DNA of 64,000 bases, from positions 62,001 through 126,000 of the forward strand of contig QRFJ01001904.1 in NCBI GenBank assembly GCA_006176705.1, in the 5' to 3' direction. The position numbers and the translations under genes were made by a program. The stretch is from Cocos nucifera (Eukaryota; Streptophyta; Magnoliopsida; Arecales; Arecaceae). Position 1 is the stretch's first letter, and the number at the start of each line of letters is the position of its first letter. The notes below the pieces were generated by a model. It saw nothing but the letters and a program-made list of their open reading frames with translations, had not been told where the DNA came from and did not search any database. Shown piece by piece: positions 46,259 through 58,347 of the stretch.

Positions 46259-47391
46259 GTGAAAGAACGAACATAAGTTGTTGAACCTGGGCTGGATCTA
46301 ATTAGATCAGACCTAGAACCTATTGTAGATGCACTCTTAAGGCGATTTGGTAGAGTACCACATCAATCGGACAGATACTATGATTTTCTGATCCGGGATG
46401 GAGATCCTATCGAACTGATGAGAATGATCAAGACCTGATCACCTATATGGATGCAATGTAGAGATCCGACTCTGAGAAATGGCTTGAGGCCATGAAATTC
46501 AAGATGAAATTCAAGATGAAATCCATGAAGGTCAATGATGTATGGACATTAGTTGACCCACTCGAAGGGATAAAATCCATAAGATATAAGTGGGTCTTCA
46601 AAAGAAAAAGAGGTGCAGACAAAAAGGTGAAGACCTATAAAGCCCATCTGGTTGCCAAGGGATATCGTCAATATTATGGTATTGACTATGATGAGATGTT
46701 CTCTCTTATGGTAATGCTTAAATCTATTCGAATTATGCTTGCCATAGCTTTCCATCTGGACTATGAAATCTGGCAGATGGATGTGAAAATAACTTTTTTG
46801 AATGGAGAGCTGGATGAAGAGGTGTATATGATACAATCTAAAGGTTTCACATCCATAAATGAGTCTAAGATGTGTAAGCTTCAGAGATCCATTTATGGAC
46901 TGAAGGAGGCATCTCGAAGCTGGAACATATGATTTGATAGAATAATCAAAATATATGGCTTCATTAGGAATGAAGAGGAGTCCTACGTATACAAGTGGGC
47001 TAATGGTCCAGCAATAGTATTCTTAGTATTGTATGTGGATGACATTCTCTTAATCGAAAATGATATCCCTACATTACAAGGAATAAAAATCTGGTTATCA
47101 TCATAGTACTCCATGAAAGATCTAGGAGAAGCTTCCTACATCCTAGGGATGAAGATCTATAGAGATAGATCTAAAAGGTTGCTTGGTTTGTCCCAGTCTA
47201 CGTACAATGAAACTGTGCTAAAATGGTTCAGCATGAAGAATTTTAAGAAAGGCTATCTACCGATAGGCCATGAAATTTTTCTTTCAAAGAGGGATTATCC
47301 AACAACACCTCTAGACAAAGAGCGTATGAATAGAATACCATATACTTTTGCAGTGGATTTTATAATGTACACCATGACATGTACGTGATTA
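46259..47391 (+). pseudogene. Copia-B reverse transcriptase
   Basis: The open part 46492-46932 holds the fingers and QMDVK with the first catalytic Asp. After a TGA at 46930-46932 the frame carries on with YVDD (FLVLYVDDILLIEND) and then 47113-47388 (MKDLGEASYILGMKIYRD). An odd triple MKFKMKFKMKSMK comes from a local 12-bp tandem repeat near 46490-46530. Scattered stops show the copy is dead. Confidence 0.88.
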
Positions 47392-48017
47392 GATATGGCA
47401 TACTCACTAGGTGTAATGAGTAGATATCAATCTAATCTAGGAGAGAATCACTGGAAGGTTGTTAAAACCATCCTGAAGTATTTAAAAAATACTAAGGACC
47501 AGTAGCTTGTATATGGTGAATCGAACTTAAAACTTGTGGGGTTCACCAACTCTAATTTCTAGTCTGATCATGATGATAGCAAGAGTATGTTGGGATATAT
47601 ATTTATCCTTAATGGTGGGGCCGTTTGCTAAAAGAGTTTCAAGAAGCACACTATGGCTAATTCAGTTTGCGAGGCAGAGTATGTCGCTACATTAGATGCT
47701 GCCAAAGAAGTGGTGTGGCTAAGAAAATTCATCATCCAGCTTGGAGTAGCATCCTCTCTTGATGGTCCAGCTCTGCTCTATTATGATAGCTCTGGAGCCA
47801 TTGCTCAGGTGAAGGAACCAAAGGCATACCGATGGATGAATCATATTCTGCACCGCTACCATTTTGTCCGAGAGATTATGGATCGAGGTGACGTCAACCT
47901 TCAGAAGATCGACAGAAAGAAAAACCTGACCGACCATTCACTAAAGCTATTGCAGTGAAGGAGTTCGATGACTTTAAGTTAAATATAGGTATTAGATACT
48001 GCATCGATTGGCTTTAG
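47392..48017 (+). pseudogene. Copia-B RNase H
   Basis: The open part 47653-47958 includes SVCEAEYVATLDAAKEVVWL, LLYYDSSGAIAQ and the terminal helix region. The upstream YTDSDF-like block reads FTNSNF, so its Asp residues are lost. The protein ends IRYCIDWL plus stop at 48015-48017. Confidence 0.85.
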
Positions 48018-48031
48018 TCCAAGTGGGAGAT
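48018..48031 (+). other. Copia-B polypurine tract
   Basis: TCCAAGTGGGAGAT directly precedes the LTR start TGTTGG. Confidence 0.85.
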
Positions 48032-50411
48032 TGTTGGAAATGTGTCTCAAAGTCAATCATCAGTCTATTGATGGTTGGGCCATACATATATAATTGTATA
48101 TGAATTATAAATCAACAAAAGTTATTTTAGCATTTTTCATCATAAATCCTATTGTCTTCTAAGGAACTCCTATGTTGTGATGAATTCCTTAGGACATCTA
48201 GATTTGGCAAAGGAGGATTTGTTGTTTAATTCTTAAATAGTTCATGATCAAATGATATGTTGTTACTTAGGATAACAACGTTTATCGAGTATAGGTCGTT
48301 ATGTGCCATATAGGTTGGTTGTCCTCATAACCAAGGAGTGTTGAGATACTGATATGGTATGAAAGTGAGATGTATGGATACATTTGCACCAAACATGACC
48401 AACTCCAAAGCTTATCTTCTATCAAGATTAGCTCCGATGGAATATGAGTATAAATGTCCCTCCGATCTGAGATCACCATGGTGACTTTCAAGCAACTCAC
48501 TGTATTTTGGTGCCGGACTACCTAAATTTTTAATTCAGTAATGAAAGGTTTCTAGGCATAGTCAAGTACTTATGAAGTCAGTGCGTGTATCAAGATGGGA
48601 TTGACCACTCCTGATTTTAGGAGCTATGTTCAATTATGTTTTAATTTAGCAAAACCATAGTCAGGGTAGTCTTAGTGAGGAGTCATGGGACTAATTGCTT
48701 TGAGACACGATATGGATATATTTTCTAGGGTTGACAGTCTAACCCTGAGACATCTATTACACAGAGATCATAGAGATAAATTATATGGTAACCATATTCG
48801 CATAAGTTCTGAATATTATGATTGCAATTATTCGACCTATTCGAACATCGGGTATCATTCTTAGATGATCACTTCGATTAGTATAGAAATTGATTTTTAT
48901 GCTACCGACTTAGGTTTGGACCTATGGAGTCATACACACTAGAGGTTCCTACTTGATCTTATGGCTGGTGAAGAGTCCCACTCGACTAGGACTCTATGGT
49001 CAAGAGTCCCACTGTACTGGGACTCTTCGATCGAAAGTCCTACTATGTTAGGATATTGAGTCTCAATGTTTGGGAGTCTATGGTCAAGAGTCCCACTAGA
49101 CTGGAATTCTTCGACCAAGAGTTTCACAGCTCTGAAACTCTGAGTACTATATGTCTGAGACTCTGTGATTGAGAGTTGGGACTCCACAATCAAGAGTTTC
49201 ACTTATTTTGGACTTTGGGATCAAGAGTCCCACTGGTTTGGGACTCTTCGATCAAGAGTTTCATTTTGATTGCACTCTATTATCCAGACACTCACTGGAT
49301 TTGGACTCTAATTTTATGAAAGTTATTAGTGATTTGATCACTAATTAACTTAATTTATTAAGTAATTATTTTTGGTCTAAGTCTAATTGAATTGGATTCA
49401 GTTGGGTTTGATCCGATTAGGTCATTGGTTGACCTAATCGCCGAGAAGGTTTGAATCCTAATTTGATCAGAGGTTGAGCTTGATCAATTCCTAATTTTAT
49501 TAGAATTTAATTAAGCCTAATTAAGCCTAAATATATTGGGTTTAAATTAGTCTAATTGGATCTAACATATTTTGAATTGGTTGGTTGAATTGATTCAAGT
49601 TTGAATTTCAAAGACCAGTTTGACTAGTCTTCTTTCCCTGCACCATTTAACCCACGCACACTTAAAAATTTAATCTAATTCTCTCATGACTTATTTCCCA
49701 CACACAAAAGAGCTTTTGACCAGGTCTCCCACATTCTAAATGGATAAGGTTTTGTTGTTATTTATTTTGATTTGAATGAGATTCAAACTTGGATAAAAAA
49801 TAACCTCTACCTTATCCATGCGCCACCCTTCTCTTGTGCGATACTTTTGCTACACGAGAAAAGGTTTCTCGTGATTCCTTTCCATGCTAAAAGAAGTTCA
49901 TGCCAAGCCTTTCTCACATCTCTTATGGATGGGATCGGATGGTTTGGAGGTTGAATTCAAAATGAGTTTGAATTTGGCCAAACAACCAACCTGATCTATC
50001 TCTCCACGCGGTGTCTACACTCTTTGGTGCAAAATAAATAGGAGGAATTTTTGGGACATGAAAAAACTAATTTGGGATTGAGAAAGGACTTTTGTGAGCC
50101 TCCTGGTGCATGAGAAAAAGTTTGAAAAAGATCCAGTGAGGAGAAAAACTAAAGAAAGGCTAGCACAGGATTTCAAGGTGCATTTGACCTAGGGTTTTGT
50201 CCTAGGATTCAAAAATCCATTTCATGAGCTACGAGTGTCGAAAGTCCATGAAATTTTGTGGAGAACCTCCTCTGCCTCTCTACTATGTCTACTAGTGACC
50301 CAGAGTGTCCATGAAGCCAATAGATGAGGATCAAAGGTGTTCAATCAAAATAGCCCTTGAAAGACTCCACTATCGAGCTAGCACTCGCGTGGGAGTCGAT
50401 CAGGATCAGGA
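48032..50411 (+). repeat. Copia-B 3' LTR, main part
   Basis: The LTR starts TGTTGGAAATGTGTC. It contains an array of about eleven degenerate ~31-bp units at 48967-49320, then an AT-rich tract. The last five bases, 50407-50411 (cagga), are the A5 target site. No protein gene is supported in this 2.4 kb. Confidence 0.8.
48967..49320 (+). repeat. quasi-palindromic ~31-bp repeat array in the Copia-B LTR
   Basis: Units resemble AGAGTCCCACT, then 4-6 bases, then GGGACTCTTCGATC. Each unit can fold on itself (AGAGTCCCA with TGGGACTCT). Spacing is near 31 bp but some units are longer or damaged. Similar units occur inverted at about 63555-63680. Confidence 0.75.
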
Positions 50412-52697
50412 TGAAGAAAAAAACCTATTTTTTGGATCAGATTCATTCAGATCTGATTGGATCAAAAAAAATATTTTAAAATTTTTTTTCTAAGATTTTA
50501 ATCAAATTTAAGACTCCTCAGATCTATTCTTATTGATTTGATAATAAAAATAAAAATAAAAATAAAATCTAATTTAATTATATCTTTATTTTGGATAATC
50601 TAATTATCCTATGATGATTTTGATATTTGTCTGAGGTTCTGAATGTAGCCATACAAGTGCCTGGCCTCTACTGATATCCACTCGGGTAGGATCTGAAGAT
50701 CTTCTTCTTCTCAATCAATCCTCTAAAAATCATATCTAGATCTAATCTTGAAGGTCTTTAAAACTACTTTTGAAGAATAGTCGTCGTCTCTTGTAGTAGT
50801 GCTGCATTCTTACTTTCCTGGCGCCTTCACTTGCTTGGATTGCACCTTATTCGTGCCCAAAAGTCCTTGGGCGTGGACAGGAGAGGGAGGACCAGAGGGT
50901 GGCATGGAGAAGGAGGGAGAGAGGCTATGTGGCATGGGCTAAAGGCAGAAGAATTGAATTCTAGGTGCAGATAGAATTTATATAGATCCTGCTGCACCAT
51001 ACAGTGCCACATCATCCTAGCCAATCATGGCTCTTTGTGCAATCAGATCTAAATCTAATTGATGGAATGATATCATCTGATCCAATCAGATGAGAGACCC
51101 TCAAAACTCTCCTTAGGTGGCACTAAAATTGGGTCAAATAAGACTTCTTGGTGCCACACAGTTTAATCCCCTGAAGCAACCTGGAGTCCCATCTGTATGG
51201 GACTCCATCTTTTATCCTCATGGGGTGCACGCCTCCCTAGACATGCACCCCCTTCCTATCTACTTTTTAGCAAGGGTACAAGTCCTCAGGTACTCTCCTA
51301 TGGGTGCATGATACATGGACGGATATCTAAGTATCCAGGGTCAACATTTGACCAATGTCCAAAGATAAGATTTAGTAGGTGACGAAAAATGGCAGGTATT
51401 ATCTCAAATTTATCTCATAAATTAAGATAATCCTTTTCTAACCTAAACAAGCTCCAGTCAGACCAAGTAAAGATTCTTGAGTGAGTCCAAACACATTTGG
51501 CTCAGTTGAAACAAGTTTTAATGATTGTTAAAGGAGAACATTAGGTTCAATCGTGTGCTAGCATAATTTCTTGAACCTAATTGAATCTTATTCAAATCAA
51601 TTGAACTGGGTTAATCCAGTTGATGATATCCAGATCCAAACCCTTATTTGTGTAATCTAGTTAGATTCAGTTTCGTATGATAATGGGATATATCATGATC
51701 TCTATCATCGACATCATCGAAACACCTTCCGATGGATTAGAACTTTTCTGATTCAGACAACTAGTATGATCGATCATCCAAATCATTCTATTTACTCTCA
51801 AAATCCAACAGTGACACCTAGCAGCATATAGTGGCAACCCATTAGAGCTAAAAGAGAACCTCTCAGTGCAGTTACCTATGTGATTAAATTCCTCTATCTT
51901 GAGCCCTGACTGGATTAGGATTAAGGTGATCTCATCAAACCCTAATTTCCATCGTATGAATTAATCATTCAATTCAAGTCCAATGTGAAAATTCTAATAG
52001 AAACTCTTTCTATTATTTCACTTTGCCATGGTCATGGGCTTATGGATTTGATTCTCATGATCATCATAGGGTTGCTCCTTATCTATCGAGGTAGATAGAT
52101 CCCCTATTGGTGCAATCCAATTCCTACAATGAACATGCTATAGCCAACATACATCTCAGGATTCCGAATGGTTAGGAGACCAAGTTATGGTGTAGTCAAA
52201 TTATAACACCCTCAAGGTGAACTATCGATGCACCTCAGGTCAAAGAATCAAATATACTACTGTAGCTTCGAGCCAATCACCGACGAGAAGGTAGACTTCC
52301 TCATGATTGCTTAAGGTGGTCACACTCAGTACCCTCGTTCTCTAACGAGTATCTATACTCTCACTTTAGTGTCTCTACACCATAGACTCAAGACTCATCT
52401 ATCCAGAAAAAAGTGATCATACACCAACCTTTTGGATCGATTACCATCCTTATGATGATCCTACGGTCGAAAGCATTTTATGAGTTAATAGTGAAAATTC
52501 ATTTATTAAATTTTCAACTCTTGAAAATATGAACTATCATTATCATTAACTTAAGGGATGTATCACAGACACTTTCAAATACACACTATGACAGAAAATA
52601 ATTTATTTTATTATTTATAGTTAAAATTATAATTTTATCCTTAGAAGTGTATTATAAGTGTCAGTCAATCTGGCTTCTAAGGCACACATATCTAACA
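50412..52697 (-). repeat. A5 3' LTR (2286 bp)
   Basis: It runs from TGAAGA to CTAACA on the + strand. The palindrome is at 51182-51207 (TGGAGTCCCAT, CTGT, ATGGGACTCCA). The TATA box is TTTATATA at 50977-50984. Confidence 0.92.
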
Positions 52698-52711
52698 AAC
52701 TTTCACTTGGC

Positions 52712-53526
52712 CTAAAGCCAATTGACTACAAATCTAAGTTCCATCTTCTCAAGGTGGGCTTTGATCTTCTGCTGGCCCAACGACTTTTTAAGTGGGTTTG
52801 TTGCATTGTTTGTGGAGTCAACTCTCTTGACCTCGATGTAACCTTTCTCAAGATAATTGTGGATGAGATGGTATCGCCACTCGATGTGCTTAAATTTCTA
52901 CTGAGATCTTGGCTCTTTAGCAAGGGCTATGGTGCCATTATTGTCGTAGTACAGAGGAATGGCATCTGATGGCATCACTTCGATCTTTGCGGTGAACTTC
53001 TTATAATAGAATGCCTCCTTCATAGCTTCTGACGTAGTGATGTACTCTGCTTCCATGGTGAAATTTGCTATCACTGTCTATTTGAAATTTTTTCAACTGA
53101 CAGCACCACCATTACACACAAATAAACTTTCAGATGTCAACTTTCGATCATCTATATTGGACATAAAATCTGAGTCTGTATTCCCCTGGACTTGGAGTTC
53201 TCCATTACCAAAAACCAACATCATATCCTTAGTTCTTCTCAAGTACTTAAGGATACATTTCATAGAAGTCTAGTATTCTTCACCTAGATTTGACTGATAT
53301 CTGCTCGTGACACTCACAGCATGGGCTATATTAGGTCATGTACATAATATGGCATACATGAGGCTCCATATTATTAAAGCATAAGGGATCTTGCTAATGC
53401 GTTCAATCTCCTCAGGTGTGTTGGGACACATTTTCTTGGAGAGATGAATGCCATGTCTGAAGGGTACCAATCCCCTCTTAGAGTTTTTCATGCTAAACCT
53501 CTTTAGCACTTCCTCATGTACATCTT
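52712..53526 (-). pseudogene. A5 RNase H and connection, degenerate
   Basis: The family stop is at 52712-52714. Short readable blocks of RNase H occur on the minus strand between stops and shifts. The open frame at 52726-52923 is the terminal part read in a shifted frame. The enzyme is dead. Confidence 0.8.
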
Positions 53527-54510
53527 CTATAAAAGACCTAGCATCCTATTTGGTCTATCTTCATAGACCTTAATTTCTAGAATGAAGGATGCTTCTCCTA
53601 GGTCTTTCATGGAGAATTCTTTAGATAACCATATTTTAACTATGGTCAACATGGGACTATTATTCCTAATAAGGAGGATATCATCCACGTACAGTATGAG
53701 GAAGAAAATAGCACTCCCACTGACCTTTTTGAAAATACATGGTTCCTCCTCGTTCTTGATGAAACCAAATAATTTGATCACATCATTAAAATGAGTATTC
53801 TAGCTTCGAGATGTTTGTTTAAGTCCATATATGGATCTTTACAACTTGCATACTTTGTGATCAATATCACTAGATGTGAAACCTAGTGGCTATTCCATGT
53901 AGATATCTTTCTCAAGGTATCCATTTAAGAATGCCATTTTCACGTCCATTTGCCATATTTCATAATCAAAATAGGTTGCAACAGCAAGCAATGTACGGAT
54001 GGATTTTAGCATGGCTACTAGCGAAAACATATCCTGATAGTCAATTTCTTCGTGCTGACTATACCCTTTTGCCACTAATCTAGCTTTGAATGTCTCCACA
54101 TTTCCATCTACACCAATCTTTCTCTTATAGATCTATTTACACCCAATAGGTGTTGTACCTTCTAGTAGATCTACCAAAGTCTAGACTTGATTTGAGTGCA
54201 TCGAGTCAATTTCTAACTTCATTACCTCTAACCATTTCTCAGAGTCGATATCCGATATCGCCTTATCATAGGTTTTGGGATCATCACCATGAACCCCAAT
54301 ACCTATGAGGAATATTTTCTCTACTTCCTCTAAAATAGTCCCTAAGTATCCCTCAAGAGGATGGAAAATCTTTTTCGATCTACGAGGTGGAGGTGGTAGT
54401 GATTGTATTGGCTCAACCTGATTTTGTTTGATAGGGTCCTTAGCTCGTTGCTCTTGTGAGATTTTTTCCTCGAGCTTGATATACTTTCCAATGCCACCAT
54501 CTTGAATAAA
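53527..54510 (-). pseudogene. A5 reverse transcriptase, broken
   Basis: Two open parts are useful. 53890-54099 gives FKARLVAKGYSQ to QMDVKMAFLNGYL with the first catalytic Asp. 53527-53781 gives FLILYVDDILLIRNN with YVDD. A stop lies between them, where Glu-Gln (MEQPLGF) has become MEstop. Confidence 0.85.
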
Positions 54511-55577
54511 CTATTTTTCAAAAAAGATAGTATGCCAACTCACAATCACATTGTGGTCTTCTGAAATATAGAAATAATATCCTAATAACTTTTTAAGATA
54601 TCCTATGAATCGAGCTTTAAAGGACCTATAGTCTAACTTGTTCGCTTGTTGTCTTTTGACATGAGCCGGACAATCACAAATTCTGAGATGACTCAGACTT
54701 AGTTTCTTACCATGCCATAACTCATACGGTGTGGTAGAAACGATTTTATAAGAAATCCTATTCAGTAAATATATAACAGTTAACAGACTATGTCCTCATA
54801 GAAAATCAAAAAGATCTATGAAGCTCATCATAGATCAGACCATATCTTATAGGGTCCGATTCCTCCATTCTGAAACCCCATTGAGTTGAGGTGTTCCAGG
54901 TGGAGTCCATTGAGAGACTATGCCATTTTGCTTGAGATAGTTTAGAAATTTCCGACTAAGGTATTCACCTCCTCAATCTGATCGAAGAACCTTAATAGAT
55001 TTTTCAGTTTGCTTTTCAACTTCATGTCTAAATTTCTTAAATTTTTCAAAGGCTTTAGACTTGTGTCTCATAAGATACAGATATCCATACTGAGATAAAT
55101 CATCGATAAAGCTTATGAAGTAGTCAAAGTTGCCTCTAACCAGCACATCAAATTGTCCACACACATCAGTATGTACTAGGGCAAGTAGTTCCATGGCCCT
55201 TTCCCCATATCTTACAAAAGGGAGCTTAGTCATTTTGCCATGAAGACATGATTCACAAATTGGATATGACTTGGAAGTCAATGGACTCAGTAGCCCAATT
55301 TTCTCTAATTTGTTAGTCCTATCTTTTGCTATATGACCTAGCCTTAGGTGCCATAGATACCTATCATTTGGACTATCCCTGGATCATTTTGATCTTATGG
55401 CATTCACATTTTGCTCGATATTAAAGATAGATACATTAATATGTAACTGGTAGAGACCGTTAATTAGAAAATCACTTGTAATTTTATTTCTTTCATAAAG
55501 AATATTACAATGGTCCTTAAGAAAACTAATTACATAGCCTTCTTGTGCTAAACATGAAATAGAAATTAAATTTCTGC
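54511..55577 (-). pseudogene. A5 integrase, broken
   Basis: The shared TAG is present as CTA at 54511-54513. The open part 54973-55281 encodes CESC of the zinc finger and HTDVCGQFD with the first Asp. It stops at a TGA directly after the second Asp (RSD-stop), where an Arg codon CGA has become TGA. Confidence 0.85.
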
Positions 55578-55905
55578 TTACAGTAGGTATATAATAACAA
55601 CCCTAAGTACTAAATCTAAGCCAGATGGTAGTCGAAGATGGTAGGTTTCCACGGCCACAGCAGTAATCCTTGCTTTATTTTTTATGCGTAGGATCATCTC
55701 ACCATCTCTTAGCCTCCTGCTATCCTCAAGATCCTGCATGGAAGTGCATAAATGAGCACTAGAACTAGAGTCAAGCATCCAACCGGATGCAGAAGAAACT
55801 GTAAGGTTAGATTTAATAACGAGCATACCTCCAGAAGGACCTGTCTCCTTCTTATTCTTCAGGATGGTCAGGAATGTAGGGCAATTTCGCTTTCAGTGGC
55901 CGTCA
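55578..55905 (-). pseudogene. A5 protease
   Basis: The open part 55578-55826 holds LDSSSSAHLC: the catalytic Asp is kept but the Gly of D-S-G has become Ser. The last part is lost by a frame change near 55605. Confidence 0.83.
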
Positions 55906-56666
55906 GTATTACAATGAAAATACTTTTCTTTATCAGCGATTTTCTTCTTTAGCTCTGTCTTCTTTTTCTTTTCACCTTCCATCTTCTATTTTTTCACAGA
56001 CTTCTTCCTCTTTTCAAAAAACTTTATCTTGGAAGAAGTTCGTTCCATAGCAAGTACTGAGCTTTTAGAACCTTTCATAGAAAGCTCAGCAGTAACCAGC
56101 ATATTCATAAGCTCAGCCAGAGTATTCTAAAATTTATGCATAGAGTAGTTCATGATGAACTGCCCATATGCATCAGTCAAGGATTGTAGAATTATATCAT
56201 TATGTAGATCCTGATCTAACTTCACTCTGAACTTCTCAAGCTCTTTCAAGTCTTTGATCATCATCAGACAATGATCTTGGACTGACTGCCCATCACGTAT
56301 TTTAGCCTTAAATAGTCATTTAGTGACCCGATATTTGACCGCGTGATTCTGTTCACCAAACAACTCTTGCAGGTGAGCCAACATTTGGTGGGCAGTCTTG
56401 ATATCTTTATATTGGTGCTGAAGCTCATCAGACATTGAGCCCAACATGTAGTATCTGGCCTTATTATCTTCATCCATCCATTTATCAAGAGATGCTCTCT
56501 GTTCAGTGGACGGACGAGCTGATAAGGTGGAAGGATCCTGGTCCAATACATTTGTCAACTTTTTGGAATTCAAAATAATTTTGAAGTTTCAGAGCCAATC
56601 CTTGCAATTGCATCCATTCAGTCTATGGGTGTCCAGGATATGGGCTAGTGGGTTAGATGCAGATAT
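55906..56666 (-). pseudogene. A5 gag remnant, start codon lost
   Basis: The codon at 56664-56666 that is ATG in the other copies reads ATA here (ISASNPLA). The open part 56316-56573 gives KLTNVLDQDPSTLSARPS to KYRVTK, and ends at the shared TGA (TCA at 56316-56318, context TGA CTA TTT). The Lys-rich and knuckle region follows with further stops. Confidence 0.85.
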
Positions 56667-58333
56667 TTTTCTTTTTTCTATAGAGAGTCAAAGTTTCTAG
56701 TTAGATTTTGTAATTAAGACTTGACCAATTTATTTAGAAGTTTGATTTTTAAATAAATTAGCTTTCATTATTTTCTCAAATCCCTACACTCTCTCTGTAG
56801 TGATAAGAAAATCTTCATGATTACTAATTTCTAGTGGGTGGTGCAGTCCCACCAACTGACTCATCACCTCATCTAAGAGTTATTGGTGATGGGTTAGCCA
56901 ATGAGTGAACAACTCTTGTCCAATGATTCTATAATCATGGTGCACCTAGACTTGATCTCTAATTTATAAATCCCACCGTGCTTGGAATATTGATCCACTC
57001 CTTGGTTAAGTTAGACCCACCATTTGTATAGATTGGATTCCTAATTAGGTCTCTTTAAACTTGACTTGACATAGCCATAATTATTATGACTAACCTAGTG
57101 GCATGGGTTAGCTCATATTGTTAGCCACCTTAGATCAAGACTGGGCCAACAAATATGGCCAAGTAAGTGAGACCAGTGGAAGGGATATGCTATTAACTCG
57201 ATAAGAATGCATTCGAGTTGAGTAGCTCCCAATTAAAAATTAGTCGATTGTATCTATCAAACTTACCTTAGATACCAAATTATTGAGCCAGAACCAATCG
57301 GGTTAGCCTGCAATCCAGACTCTAACCACTAGCCTAATTAGGTCTTAACTTGATCGATCACTCATGTGACTCAATCTTAACGTAGACTTAATCCTATTAG
57401 ACTGATCAATTTAAGTATTCTTGATCCCACCTAACCAACTCTTGATTCGGTTTGATCAACTACTAGACCTAATTGAGCTACCCAAGCCCGAACCTAATTT
57501 TATGAATATATCTTAGATCTAAAAATTTTTAATTTTAAATTTAATATATTTTATAATCTTAATTCTTAATTAATTTTAGGGTTCATAAACAAAATATGTA
57601 TATAAAATTCTAGGATTTCAGGATCTAGAATTTTGTAGAAAATAAGTTTTGATTTCTAATTAAGGTCGAATACGTAGCACCCCTACACACTATAAGAACA
57701 TCCCATCGAATGAAAGGAGAGGGCTTTTAAATCATACTTCATTCTTATGACTGGATGGCTAAGGGGAATGCCTTAATCAGAAACATGGTAAATCTACAAA
57801 ACTAGTTAGATCTACATTATATATCACATATATAAAAATTAATCTAACTAAAAATATATTTTGCATACCTCTCATGTATCATATCATGCATATTTTTAGA
57901 TCTAAATTATCTCATAAATATCTAAAAATAAGATTTAAATTTAATCATATCAAATTAAAATTTATTCTAGATAATTTTGTAGAATTATTCTACAACTAGT
58001 CTAAATATGCATCTATCATATCTCATATGAATAAATTAAATAAATTTTTTTTATATTTTTTAGATCTAATTATAATATTTAAAATATTAAATAATAGTAA
58101 ATAAATAAATTTAAAAATTATAATTAATTAAATTAAAATTATGATCATGCTAGACTACATATAGAATAATTCTATTCCTAGTCTAGTCATGCATCTCATA
58201 CATCTTAGATCTAGATTATTTAATTTTTAATTTTTTAATTTTAGATCTAATCATATCTAATATGATATATAAAATCATCTAATTATTAGATTAAAAATAA
58301 ATTAAAATTAGATCTAATGAATTATGGAACCTG
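56667..58333 (-). other. A5 untranslated leader
   Basis: This leader is about 200 bp shorter than in A2: sequence around 57055, where the small leader frame would lie, is deleted. The extended hairpin is kept at 57653-57783. Confidence 0.7.
57653..57783 (-). other. A5 leader extended hairpin
   Basis: TTTCTAATTAAGG (57653-57665) faces CCTTAATCAGAAA (57771-57783) with a single mismatch. The inner arms are also readable. Confidence 0.6.
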
Positions 58334-58345
58334 GCTCTTATACCA
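58334..58345 (-). other. A5 primer-binding site, one mismatch
   Basis: On the minus strand it reads TGGTATAAGAGC; the other copies have C at the seventh base. Confidence 0.85.
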
Positions 58346-58347
58346 GT

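Noticed and set aside
46490..46530. Triple ATGAAATTCAAG repeat as a functional motif
   Set aside because: It is a small local tandem duplication in a dead RT; other copia RTs do not have it.
48967..49320. Regularly spaced ~31-bp repeats as a possible CRISPR array
   Set aside because: Units are adjacent and degenerate with no unique spacers, they lie inside a plant LTR, and there are no cas-like genes.
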